Below are positions 15,753 through 22,999 of a stretch of 49,473 bases of DNA, piece by piece (positions within the stretch are counted from its first letter, which is position 1; each line of letters starts with the position of its first letter). The DNA is taken from positions 1 through 49,473 of the forward strand of contig CAZRSF010000045.1 in the NCBI GenBank assembly GCA_964602655.1. Direction: 5' to 3'. The notes under the pieces were generated by a model. The model had not been told where the DNA came from. It made no database searches and was given only the letters and a program-made list of their open reading frames with translations. Made by a program: the position numbers and the translations under genes. The DNA is from Moduliflexus sp964602655. GTDB taxonomy: Bacteria; Moduliflexota; Moduliflexia; Moduliflexales; Moduliflexaceae.

Positions 15753-15784
15753 TTGACAAAAATAAAAAGTATCATAATGATACT
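15753..15784 (+). promoter_or_regulatory. Promoter with palindromic operator for the mqsRA genes
   Basis: TTGACA (15753-15758) is followed by the perfect inverted repeat AGTATCATAATGATACT (15768-15784), which covers the expected -10 position (TAATGA or AATGAT). MqsA antitoxins bind palindromes in their own promoters, so this is a likely autorepression site, 25 bases before the toxin start. Confidence 0.7.
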
Positions 15785-15808
15785 AATTTTAATAATCTTT
15801 GAAGAATT

Positions 15809-16120
15809 ATGGCTGATAAATCTAAACCAACATATCTCTTAAGCCATGTTAGGGAACTAAACATTACGCTGACGAATAAAGCCAGAAATACGGCTCATTC
15901 TATTGGCTTTACAGATACCGAAGTGAGGGATGTTGTTGTATGCCTGACATCGAAAGATTTTGATAAATCAACCACTGAAAATTACCATCACCAAGTTTGG
16001 CAAGATGTTTATAAAATTACGATAGAGGATAAGAAACTGTATATTAAATTTAAAATCAATAATAATGAGGTCTTGATTACATCGTTTAAAGAAAATATTG
16101 ATATTCTTGAACAGGGTTAA
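15809..16120 (+). CDS. mqsR: MqsR-family mRNA interferase toxin
   Basis: A 103-residue toxin of the MqsR family, which cut mRNA at specific triplets. Family landmarks: LSHVRELN near the start, VVCLTSKDFDKSTTENYHHQ, VWQDVYKI, and KLYIKFKINNNEVLITSFKE, matching the VWQDVY and LKI...V.IVSFK pattern of E. coli MqsR. It is first in a three-gene cassette with an MqsA-type antitoxin and a SecB-like chaperone, transcribed from a palindromic promoter. Base composition is clearly more AT-rich than neighbouring genes, which suggests acquisition by transfer. Confidence 0.88.
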   Translation: MADKSKPTYLLSHVRELNITLTNKARNTAHSIGFTDTEVRDVVVCLTSKDFDKSTTENYHHQVWQDVYKITIEDKKLYIKFKINNNEVLITSFKENIDILEQG

Positions 16121-16138
16121 AAAGGAGCATAGAATGTT

Positions 16139-16765
16139 ATGAAATTTCATCATGGAATGACATGTCCTGTCTGTGAAGTCGGAACTCTCAAGTTAGAACG
16201 AGAAGATATGGAGTTCGACTACAAAGGAAGAAGAACCGTTCTTCGAGATCAAGAGGTTTTTAAATGTCACGAATGTGATGAATCATTTCTTGACCAGAAA
16301 AACGAACGACACGTAGAAAAATGCCTGGCAGATGAACGACGAAGAATTGATGGGCTTCTCTCGTCAGATGAAATTCGAACGATCCGTAAGCAATTTGCTA
16401 TGACTCAAACAGAGTTTGCTGCGACATTGCGAGTAGTAGAAAAGACATTCGCTCGTTACGAAAGCGGGCAGTCCACGCAAAGCTATGCAATGGATAATTT
16501 ACTTCGAATTCTTTGGAAATACCCATTTACAATAGAAAGTATCAAACAACCTTCTTTAGAAGATGTTCTTAATGCAGATGATGGCGAAGCTCAAATGAAT
16601 TATGAAGAATTTCCTCGTGTGAATCCGCCTATCATACATTATGAGACCTCACGAAAAAATGTGATACAACTTGATTTTTCAAATAAAAACGTAAAGTTTT
16701 CTTCTCAGAAGAAGAATATTGTTGGATATCAAGAATCTGACCAACATAGACTGAAAATAGCATAG
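16139..16765 (+). CDS. mqsA: MqsA-type antitoxin with long C-terminal extension
   Basis: A 208-residue antitoxin. The N-terminus is the MqsA zinc domain (CPVC at residues 8-11, CHEC near 43), and the middle is the DNA-binding HTH (IRKQFAMTQTEFAATLRVVE). E. coli MqsA is 131 residues; here about 70 extra residues follow the HTH, ending in a polar tail. In toxin-antitoxin-chaperone modules the antitoxin carries such a tail (chaperone-addiction region) that a SecB-like chaperone must bind, and the next gene here is SecB-like. AAGGAG precedes the ATG. Confidence 0.85.
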   Translation: MKFHHGMTCPVCEVGTLKLEREDMEFDYKGRRTVLRDQEVFKCHECDESFLDQKNERHVEKCLADERRRIDGLLSSDEIRTIRKQFAMTQTEFAATLRVVEKTFARYESGQSTQSYAMDNLLRILWKYPFTIESIKQPSLEDVLNADDGEAQMNYEEFPRVNPPIIHYETSRKNVIQLDFSNKNVKFSSQKKNIVGYQESDQHRLKIA

Positions 16766-16778
16766 AGGGAATAAAATT

Positions 16779-17183
16779 ATGGAAGAAAGTACGTTTCGGT
16801 TTTTAGGGTATCGTATTTCTAAGATTGAGTGCGCGATTGACGATCACTTCGATATAAAAAAGAATCCATTTGAGCAATCTATACAGGTTCAGATCAATTA
16901 TGATAAGGAGGACGATTGTTTTGTTGAGGTCGTTTTAAATATCGAGGTAAAGTCAACGGATAAAGCATTTTCTTTTTTTATGATCATAAAAGGCGGATTT
17001 CGACGGGAAAAAGAGATGCCTTCTGAATTATTTGACATCATGGCAAAACAAAATGCCCCTGCGATCTTATTTCCATTTGCACGGGCAATTATAACAAGTT
17101 ATACTGCTCAAGCGAATATTCCCCCGATTATTTTACCTCTCGTTAATTTCACGGGGCAGAATCAAGAAGAGAAGGACATATAA
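16779..17183 (+). CDS. SecB-like chaperone of a toxin-antitoxin-chaperone system
   Basis: A 134-residue SecB-fold protein. The diagnostic region is near the C-terminus: AILFPFARAIITSYTAQANI followed by PPIILPLVNF, matching the iLFPyaRe.i......PP..L.pvNF signature of SecB. It starts 13 bases after the antitoxin, with GAGGGAA upstream. I infer that it binds the antitoxin's C-terminal tail and permits antitoxin folding, as in known SecB-linked modules, rather than serving general secretion; overall sequence is too divergent to be the housekeeping SecB. Confidence 0.82.
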   Translation: MEESTFRFLGYRISKIECAIDDHFDIKKNPFEQSIQVQINYDKEDDCFVEVVLNIEVKSTDKAFSFFMIIKGGFRREKEMPSELFDIMAKQNAPAILFPFARAIITSYTAQANIPPIILPLVNFTGQNQEEKDI

Positions 17184-17361
17184 AGATTCATCATAAAGAA
17201 GAGAGGGTGCTAATAATAGCGTGAAGCCGACTGCGAACGGGACGCGGAAGAAAAGTGGGTGGTCGAAATGTCCCCTGAGCGTGTCGAAGGAAACATGGGC
17301 GAATGACGTAGAAGGAGGGAGGTAAACAACAAAAGAGAAACACGAAAGAATTGATAGCGGA

Positions 17362-17441
17362 TTGCTTTTCAGGGGTGCCGTCACGGCTGAGAACAGACCC
17401 TTCGAACCTGATCTGGATTATACCAGCGCAAGGAAGAAAAC
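17362..17441 (+). promoter_or_regulatory. TPP riboswitch (THI element)
   Basis: The conserved cores of the thiamine pyrophosphate aptamer are present in order: AGGGGTGCC, GGCTGAGA, then ACCCTTCGAACCTGATCTGG and TACCAGCGCAAGGAA. These match the universal GGGGUGC...CUGAGA...ACCCUU.GAACCUGA.CUGG.UAAUACCAGCG..AGGAA pattern with minor variation. It precedes a hairpin, a strong terminator and thiB, so thiamine would turn thiB expression off. The preceding 17184-17361 stretch is noncoding and purine-rich with no clear promoter. Confidence 0.93.
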
Positions 17442-17476
17442 AGCGAGACACAGAACGCGAAATCGTCGCCGTATGT

Positions 17477-17543
17477 AAAACATCGGCATGATTTTCCGGT
17501 GTTTTCTTCGGGAATATCCAATCAGAGGATATTCCCTTTTTTT
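17477..17543 (+). terminator. Expression platform hairpin and intrinsic terminator after TPP riboswitch
   Basis: A first hairpin (17477-17505) has 10-base arms AAAACATCGG and CCGGTGTTTT. A second (17510-17536) has perfect arms GGGAATATCC/GGATATTCCC and is followed by a run of seven T. The latter is a strong intrinsic terminator, placed to be controlled by the aptamer about 70 bases upstream. Confidence 0.8.
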
Positions 17544-17557
17544 ATTGTCATGCCTAC

Positions 17558-17593
17558 CACCCCTGACAGGGTTTCAAACCCTGTCAGGGGTTT
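17558..17593. repeat. Palindromic repeat, family A, copy 4
   Basis: ACCCCTGACAGGGTTTCAAA then CCCTGTCAGGGG, between the riboswitch terminator and thiB. If read through, it would sit in the thiB leader. Confidence 0.88.
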
Positions 17594-17732
17594 GGGCGAT
17601 CCGAGTGAATAATGCTGTAACATCTCATAAAACCGCAAATGGAATTTTTCTCCGTGTGATTGATCGGGAGAATCGCCTGTCTGACAGGTCTTCGCGCTCG
17701 GCCAGTCACACGTTGAAGAAACACGCATTCTC

Positions 17733-18746
17733 ATGAAAAATTTTGTACGAGTTGTCTGTGTTGTGATGAGTTGCCTGATGGTTTCTGCGTTCAGTTATGC
17801 CGAAGATGCCCAGGAATTGGTCGTCTATGCGTATGATAGTTTTATTTCGTGGGGGCTGGCGGAAGCCACCATGCACACGTTCGAGCAAGCCAATAACTGC
17901 AAAGTCACGCTGATTGGCATTGGCGACGCGGGGCAGGTGTTGAACCGCGCAATTTTGGAAAAAGACTATCCGCAGGCTGACGTGATCGTGGGGATTGATA
18001 ATAATTACCTCGCGAAAGCCGTGCAAAACGACATCTTAGAGCCATATCAATCGCCGAAACTCGCGGTTGTGCCGGAGGAATTGCGCTTCGATCCGAGCTT
18101 CCACCTCACGCCGTTCGAATACGGGTTTATCGCGTTCGTGTATGACACGCAAGCAATCCAAACGCCGCCGACAAGCCTGAAAGCCCTGACCGATCCGCAG
18201 TGGAAAGAGAAAATCATCCTGGAAGACCCGCGCACGTCCAGCCCCGGCGTAGCCTTTCTGCTCTGGACAATCGCCGCGTTCGGGGAAGATGGGTATCTTG
18301 ACTACTGGAAGCAACTGAAACCGTCGCTGCTGACCATTACCAGCGGGTGGGACAGCGCGTACGGCATGTTTACCAACGGCGAAGCGCCGATGGTGCTCAG
18401 TTACGCCACCAGCCCGGCCTATCATGTCGAAACGGAGCAAAGCACGCGCTATCAGGCGGTCGCGACCGAAGAGGGTTCGTATCGCCAGATTGAAGGCGTC
18501 GGGATTCTGAAAGGCGCAAAACATAGGGAATTAGCGGAGAAATTTATTGATTTTATGTTGACCGACGAGTTTCAACAGGAAATTCCCCTGACGCAGTGGG
18601 TCTTTCCGGTCAACCAAAACGTCGAGTTGCCGAAAAGTTTCGAATACGCCGCGAAAACCGACAAGTTTCTTACGCTTGATCCGAAACTGATCGATCAACG
18701 CTATGACGCCTGGCTCAAAGCCTGGACGGAATTGATGGCGCAATAA
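17733..18746 (+). CDS. thiB: Thiamine ABC transporter periplasmic binding protein
   Basis: A 337-residue periplasmic protein with a signal peptide (cleavage near SYA-ED, residues 23-24). The mature protein matches ThiB/TbpA: LVVYAYDSFISWGLAEATMH, CKVTLIGIGDAGQVLNRAIL, PQADVIVGIDNNYLAKA, FDYGFIAFVYDT-type lobe (here FEYGFIAFVYD), GVAFLLWTI, SYATSPAYH and FIDFMLTDEFQ. It captures thiamine or TPP for import. The upstream TPP riboswitch agrees. No ThiP or ThiQ genes follow, so the permease and ATPase must be elsewhere. No strong Shine-Dalgarno is visible. Confidence 0.93.
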   Translation: MKNFVRVVCVVMSCLMVSAFSYAEDAQELVVYAYDSFISWGLAEATMHTFEQANNCKVTLIGIGDAGQVLNRAILEKDYPQADVIVGIDNNYLAKAVQNDILEPYQSPKLAVVPEELRFDPSFHLTPFEYGFIAFVYDTQAIQTPPTSLKALTDPQWKEKIILEDPRTSSPGVAFLLWTIAAFGEDGYLDYWKQLKPSLLTITSGWDSAYGMFTNGEAPMVLSYATSPAYHVETEQSTRYQAVATEEGSYRQIEGVGILKGAKHRELAEKFIDFMLTDEFQQEIPLTQWVFPVNQNVELPKSFEYAAKTDKFLTLDPKLIDQRYDAWLKAWTELMAQ

Positions 18747-18756
18747 AGAGAGAGGC

Positions 18757-18838
18757 GTAGAGACGCACCGCCGTGTAGAGACGCACCGCCGTGTAGAGAC
18801 GCACCGCCGTGTAGAGACGCACAGCCGTGCGTCTCTAC
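18757..18838. repeat. Tandem repeat of family D unit
   Basis: Three exact 18-base units GTAGAGACGCACCGCCGT in a row, then a fourth unit ending in the inverted copy GTGCGTCTCTAC. The array sits in the convergent gap between thiB and the peptide-binding protein gene. The same unit appears as a perfect palindrome within the caspase-like gene. Confidence 0.93.
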
Positions 18839-18851
18839 GGGAGATGATTGG

Positions 18852-20366
18852 TTATTTCGTCTTAAATGTCTCCCGGAAATCCGGGGTTTCTAAGGCATAG
18901 GTCATGCGAAAACCATGCACATTGCTCCGCAAACCGCACAAACCGTTATATGTACCGATAAACACCATCACGGCGTCGTTTGCGAGCATTCGCTGCACCT
19001 CGTTATAAAACGCCTTCCGTTCCTCTGGAAGATAGGCTTCCGCAGCTTTTTTAATCAATTCCGTCATCGCTGGATTTTTGTAGTTCGTGTATTCCATTTC
19101 CGACGCTAACCGGTTATGCGGATCAAGCTGGCCGGTATGCCCGATAATCGTCATGTCATACTCTTTATCGCGATAGACCTGGCTGATCCAGGTGCCCCAA
19201 TCCACCAATCGAATCTTCGCCGTGATGCCGACCTCCTTCAGCATACTCTGCACCATATTCCCGGCGTTGACATGAGGCGTGTAATTCTGCGGCAGCGTCA
19301 GCGTCAGCTCGAACCCGTTCGGATAGCCCGCCTCGGTCAACAGTTCTTTGGCCTTCGCAGGATTATACGGATATTTCTCGTCCTGCTTGAGGTAATAGGG
19401 ATTTCCGGCGTCTAAAAACGCTTCGATTTTTTCGCCGCCGAAATACGCAATATCCAGTAGCGCCTGGCGGTCTATGGCGTGAGAAATCGCCTGCCGCACC
19501 AGCAGATTATCGAACGGAGCGCGGGCATGATTCATCGTGACGACCAATGCCAGGCCGGTCGGATGTGTAAACATTTTCGTATCGGGATTGGATTCGATCT
19601 GCGGGACGGTGTGCGGTTCGACAAATAAAATGCCGTCGAAATCGCCGGTTTCTAACCCCATCAACTGCGTCACCGGCTCGATCACGACCTTTAACTCCAA
19701 TTCGTCCGCATACGGCTTGCCTTCCATCCAATATTTTTCGAAACGGGCATAAGAGAGATGATCGTCGCGCACCCATTCTTCGAAGACGAACGGCCCGGTT
19801 CCTAACGGATGCGTGCTGAAATCATGCCCTTCCTCAATGGCGCGTTTCGGCAAAATCGCGCTCCAGCCAGAGGCTAACGCGCCGATCAGCGGCGAAAACA
19901 TCTCGGTCAGCGCAAACTCAACGGTCGCATCATCAAGCACACGAATCTCTTTAATGGCGCTGAACACCGGTTTATGCGGCGACACAGAATCTGGCGCAAG
20001 CATCCGGTCGAACGTTGCTTTCACATCAGCCGCAGTCAGCGGGTCGCCATTATGAAAGACCACGCCTTTCCGCAGATGGAACGTCAGCGTCAGGGTTTTC
20101 GGGGAGAATTCCCATGATTCCGCCAACGCAGGAACGATCTTCCCCTGCTCATCCGGCTCGACCAACGTATCATACGCGCTTTTGACATGCTGAAACGTCA
20201 GCGTGCCGGTCGTCATCTGTGGGTCTAACGTATCGGGTGTGCCCGGAATGGCATAAACGAGTTTGCCGCCGCGCACTGGCTCTGGCGTCTGGGCGGATAC
20301 GATGGGAATAACGACAGTGAGGGCGAGTAAAAGCGAACACATCACAAACGCAGCGAATTTTTTCAT
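18852..20366 (-). CDS. Family 5 peptide/nickel-type ABC binding protein
   Basis: A 504-residue periplasmic protein with an N-terminal signal peptide (cleavage near VSAQ). It has the OppA/DppA-type family 5 signature GGKLVYAIPGTPDTLDPQMT and TLTLTFHLRKGVVFHNGDPL TAADV, plus conserved PLGTGPFVFEEW and QAISHAIDRQALLD. It binds oligopeptides, dipeptides or similar solutes for an ABC importer. No permease or ATPase gene is adjacent, so it is an orphan component in this window. The start ATG has no clear Shine-Dalgarno sequence (ATATTAACTCTGG lies downstream of the coding strand's start on the other strand). Confidence 0.88.
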   Translation of the reverse strand: MKKFAAFVMCSLLLALTVVIPIVSAQTPEPVRGGKLVYAIPGTPDTLDPQMTTGTLTFQHVKSAYDTLVEPDEQGKIVPALAESWEFSPKTLTLTFHLRKGVVFHNGDPLTAADVKATFDRMLAPDSVSPHKPVFSAIKEIRVLDDATVEFALTEMFSPLIGALASGWSAILPKRAIEEGHDFSTHPLGTGPFVFEEWVRDDHLSYARFEKYWMEGKPYADELELKVVIEPVTQLMGLETGDFDGILFVEPHTVPQIESNPDTKMFTHPTGLALVVTMNHARAPFDNLLVRQAISHAIDRQALLDIAYFGGEKIEAFLDAGNPYYLKQDEKYPYNPAKAKELLTEAGYPNGFELTLTLPQNYTPHVNAGNMVQSMLKEVGITAKIRLVDWGTWISQVYRDKEYDMTIIGHTGQLDPHNRLASEMEYTNYKNPAMTELIKKAAEAYLPEERKAFYNEVQRMLANDAVMVFIGTYNGLCGLRSNVHGFRMTYALETPDFRETFKTK

Positions 20367-20448
20367 ATATTAACTCTGGGGAATGCGCTGAAATTCGATG
20401 GATCGTATCAGCGCATTGACAGAATCATGAAGAATAGTATTGTCCATA

Positions 20449-20482
20449 AGCCCTCTCAGGGTTTTAAACCCTGGCAGGGCTG
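20449..20482. repeat. Palindromic repeat, family A, copy 5
   Basis: AGCCCTCTCAGGGTTTTAAA then CCCTGGCAGGGCT, in the divergent gap between the peptide-binding protein gene and the tRNA. Confidence 0.85.
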
Positions 20483-20613
20483 GTCTCATGCTTGCATTTT
20501 ACCAACAGAACCACCGGTATGAGCGTACTCACATTTTTCAACAAAAGAATTGCAAAAAAATGCTTGACTTCTTTTTTATCGAAAGCATAGACATTCGTAT
20601 AGCAAAAAAGCAT

Positions 20614-20711
20614 GGGAGCGGATAGCGGCCTGGCGGCGCTCCTGGACTTCAAATCCAGTGTGGGGCGTTAATACCGTCCTGGGTGGGTTCGATTCCCACA
20701 CGTTCCCGCCA
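20614..20711 (+). tRNA. selC: tRNA-Sec (anticodon TCA)
   Basis: A 98-base tRNA with the hallmarks of selenocysteine tRNA. The anticodon arm CTGGACTTCAAATCCAG carries anticodon TCA. The variable arm is long (GGGGCG..CGTCC) and the T arm is GTGGGTTCGATTCCCAC. The acceptor stem GGGAGCG pairs with CGTTCCC, followed by G and an encoded CCA. The anticodon arm matches that of E. coli selC exactly. This implies the organism makes selenoproteins. A weak TTGACT lies about 45 bases upstream; no selA, selB or selD is in the window. Confidence 0.95.
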
Positions 20712-20729
20712 TCCAAACAACAAAACGCG

Positions 20730-22121
20730 ATGATTCTTTCGACCATTGAAAAAATAATGCGGCTGTTGCAAGACGCGTTTTCTCGTCTGGATGCGCGGGT
20801 ATCCCTCCGAACCATTGAGGAACTCAGTGTCACCGTCCATAAAACGATGACGGCAAAGGCGCGCAGTTATCACACCTTAGAGCATGTCTTTCATCTTGCC
20901 GAGCATTCCGATCCGCATCACCGTTTAGCTGCGTTGTTTCATGATTTGGTCTATTATCAGATTGATCTTGGGTTTCCGAGGGAAGTGCGGCGGATCGTCG
21001 CGCCATATTTTTCCGAAGGGCGCGGTTTATCTATTATCGAGCAGATCGCGCCGGAAGAACGTCTGGCCTGGTTGACGCTCGATCTCTTCGGTTATGCGCC
21101 GGGGCAGCGGCTGTCGCCGTTTACCGGGTTGAATGAATTTTCCAGCGCGTTGTTCATGAATTACGCGCTGCGCGAGATACTGACCGAACGCGACCTGCTC
21201 CGCCTGACTGCGTGCGTCGAAGCCACGATTCCGTTTCGCCCGAAAAATGCGCGGGGCGAAAGCTGCGTGGACGTGCTCGGACAGCGGTTGCGCCATGTCA
21301 ATAGCCTCTATCAATGCGGTTTGACGCCGGACGACATCGAGGGCATCCTCAACGCTGCCGTCATCTTTGCGAATCATGACGTTGATGGGTTTGCCGAGCC
21401 TGATCCCGGCACATTTTTGGATGGCTCCTGGAAAGTCCTGTTAGAAAGCAATACCCCGCTGCATAGCACAGATGTCTATTCCATCCGCGATTATCGGCAA
21501 GGGTTGCAACACATGGGGAAATTCCTTTGCCATCTCAATCCTGACACAATTTTTCATCAATATCACGGCGAGCCTTCGGATGACGCCTTCGCGGAGTTGA
21601 TCGCGTTTGCGCGGAGAAACCTGGTGATCGGCTGCGAATATGTGAATGTCAAACTGCTTGCTATCGCGATTTTCGAAGCATTGGCCGAACTGACCGGCGG
21701 CGACGCGCCGCTGTCGCTCTTTATGGGGGATTTGAAGCGCGAAGGGGTTCCGGTCAAACGCCTGGAACAATTTTTGCCGGATGGCGGCTATATTTCGCCA
21801 AATACGGACGATGTGGCGGCTGTCATGGATTTGCTGGAAATGGGGCGGGCAGCCGAATCAAGCTTTGATTTGAAAAATTCGCCCACCTCGTTTTTTGTGT
21901 ACACGCACATTCACGAACCGCGACGGACGGAATTAGTGCGGTTGATGCAGGAAATGTTTGCCGGAACGCTGCCGCCGGACGAATTTTTGAACGCCGTCGA
22001 TCCGTTCGTCGTATCGGTAATTGCCCGCGCCTGCGCGGAAATGGTATTCTCCCGCCGCGAGGCACTGCTACGGTATCAGGAGTGCCAAAGCGAAGCTTTG
22101 GCCGTCAAAGCTCAACGTTGA
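20730..22121 (+). CDS. HD-domain-like protein, C-terminus made by a repeat
   Basis: A 464-residue soluble protein. Residues 45-75 read SYHTLEHVFHLAE followed by HRLAALFHDLVYYQ, an HD-type metal-binding pattern (H...HD), so it may be a phosphohydrolase acting on nucleotides. The rest has no motif I recognise. The ATG at 20730 starts 18 bases after the tRNA-Sec; a longer frame would run through the tRNA. The last 14 codons (QECQSEALAVKAQR) lie inside a family E palindrome, so the native C-terminus was probably replaced. Confidence 0.7.
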   Translation: MILSTIEKIMRLLQDAFSRLDARVSLRTIEELSVTVHKTMTAKARSYHTLEHVFHLAEHSDPHHRLAALFHDLVYYQIDLGFPREVRRIVAPYFSEGRGLSIIEQIAPEERLAWLTLDLFGYAPGQRLSPFTGLNEFSSALFMNYALREILTERDLLRLTACVEATIPFRPKNARGESCVDVLGQRLRHVNSLYQCGLTPDDIEGILNAAVIFANHDVDGFAEPDPGTFLDGSWKVLLESNTPLHSTDVYSIRDYRQGLQHMGKFLCHLNPDTIFHQYHGEPSDDAFAELIAFARRNLVIGCEYVNVKLLAIAIFEALAELTGGDAPLSLFMGDLKREGVPVKRLEQFLPDGGYISPNTDDVAAVMDLLEMGRAAESSFDLKNSPTSFFVYTHIHEPRRTELVRLMQEMFAGTLPPDEFLNAVDPFVVSVIARACAEMVFSRREALLRYQECQSEALAVKAQR

Positions 22122-22128
22122 CACTCCT
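22078..22128. repeat. Palindromic repeat, family E, copy 2
   Basis: Outer arms AGGAGTG/CACTCCT and inner hairpin CCAAAGCGAAGCTTTGG, with TCAAAGCTCAACGTTGA. It includes the stop codon of the HD-domain gene (22119-22121). Confidence 0.85.
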
Positions 22129-22154
22129 CTTGATAAGTCAACTGAGGTAAAATT

Positions 22155-22364
22155 ATGACCGTCATTGTCAGAAGTTCGAATGAAGAAATGATGACGCTAC
22201 CAACATGGATGATGAAACGTCTGAATTTGCGCGACGGCGAAAAAATCACGCCAATCATCGAGGGACAGAGCGTCCGTTTCAGCGCAGTTGAGCAGTTTCT
22301 CAGTTTACGAGGCATTCTGCGCGACAATACCGAATTCGATACGGCGATTGATCTAATGTCTTGA
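22155..22364 (+). CDS. AbrB/MazE-like swapped-hairpin DNA-binding protein
   Basis: A 69-residue protein starting MTVIVRSSNEEMMTLPTWMM, then KRLNLRDGEKITPIIEGQSV, the SpoVT-AbrB/MazE swapped-hairpin pattern (..P..i...l.l..Gd.v....). Such proteins are usually antitoxins or transition-state regulators. No PIN-domain or other toxin gene follows it: the next gene is a charged helical protein. GAGGTAAAATT precedes the ATG. It may be an orphan antitoxin. Confidence 0.7.
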   Translation: MTVIVRSSNEEMMTLPTWMMKRLNLRDGEKITPIIEGQSVRFSAVEQFLSLRGILRDNTEFDTAIDLMS

Positions 22365-22442
22365 CGCCCACAAATTTTTCTGCCGCATGACATTCATGAA
22401 CACAAAAGTGTGTCGCTATGATGTCTGGGAGTTTTACCGAAT

Positions 22443-22703
22443 ATGTCCTTACTTGACGAATTCGAAGAAGAAGTCGCAAAACGTAATATCTTAGAGCGCA
22501 AACGCGGCCAGATCAGAGCGTTGCGCAAGCAGGCGAAAGAGGCGTTCGACGCCCAATTCCTTTTAGGCGGCGAGGCCAACCAGACCCTGCTTGCCAAATT
22601 GCAAGGCCGGATCGAGGCGTATGACGAATGCCTTCACATTCTGGCCGACGAAAAATCAGCGGACAAAGATCATCCGCCCAAAAAACGCGATCTGTTTTTA
22701 TAA
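22443..22703 (+). CDS. Small charged helical protein of unknown function
   Basis: An 86-residue protein rich in Lys, Glu and Ala, probably all helical (MSLLDEFEEEVAKRNILERK, RGQIRALRKQAKEAFDAQFL, with a Lys-rich tail DHPPKKRDLFL). No signal peptide, membrane segment or cysteine motif is seen. I do not recognise the family. It lies 79 bases after the AbrB-like gene on the same strand and could share its transcript. The real gene status rests on its regular codon use. Confidence 0.5.
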   Translation: MSLLDEFEEEVAKRNILERKRGQIRALRKQAKEAFDAQFLLGGEANQTLLAKLQGRIEAYDECLHILADEKSADKDHPPKKRDLFL

Positions 22704-22830
22704 TAGAACTGTTCTTAGCAGGATGATAAAAACGATGTAAAAGGCGAAATTTTTTAAATAAACGTCAAATCAAATATAAATTTTATAAGATTTCATGTAA
22801 TTTTCTGGACATTTCCTCCCCCTTTTTATC

Positions 22831-22896
22831 TCTGTCTCATGCTATTCATCCCTCATAAATGGGTTTCCTTCGGAGGAAATCGTCTTCAGGGATGAT
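22831..22896 (+). promoter_or_regulatory. Structured 5' leader of the MATE gene (two-tier hairpin)
   Basis: TCATCCCT (22846) and AGGGATGA (22888) form an 8-base outer stem. Inside lies a 6-base hairpin TTTCCT-TCGG-AGGAAA. The leader 22704-22999 is otherwise AT-rich and noncoding. Nested stems of this kind upstream of a transporter suggest a riboswitch or attenuator, but no known class was recognised. It may also be a mobile repeat, though no second copy is seen here. Confidence 0.45.
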
Positions 22897-22999
22897 CACC
22901 GTTTTTCATTAACCTCTCACGTCAATCGGTTTGTGTAAGCAGCATCGCCAGCTTCATTCGATAAGTTCGACGACTTGTCTATGCAACCGGTTTCAATAT

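Noticed and set aside
18757..18838. Possible CRISPR array
   Set aside because: The units are immediately adjacent with no spacers, and the last unit is mirrored, so it is a tandem palindromic repeat.
18852..20366. The peptide-binding protein as part of the thiamine transport operon
   Set aside because: It is on the opposite strand from thiB, separated by the tandem repeat, and belongs to a different binding-protein family.
20658..20730. Upstream start for the HD-domain gene
   Set aside because: The frame from 20658 would translate the 3' half of tRNA-Sec, which is clearly an RNA gene.
22155..22703. The AbrB-like gene and the following charged protein as a toxin-antitoxin pair
   Set aside because: The second protein has no toxin motif (no PIN acidic residues, no RelE or MazF pattern), and the 79-base gap is large for a coupled pair.
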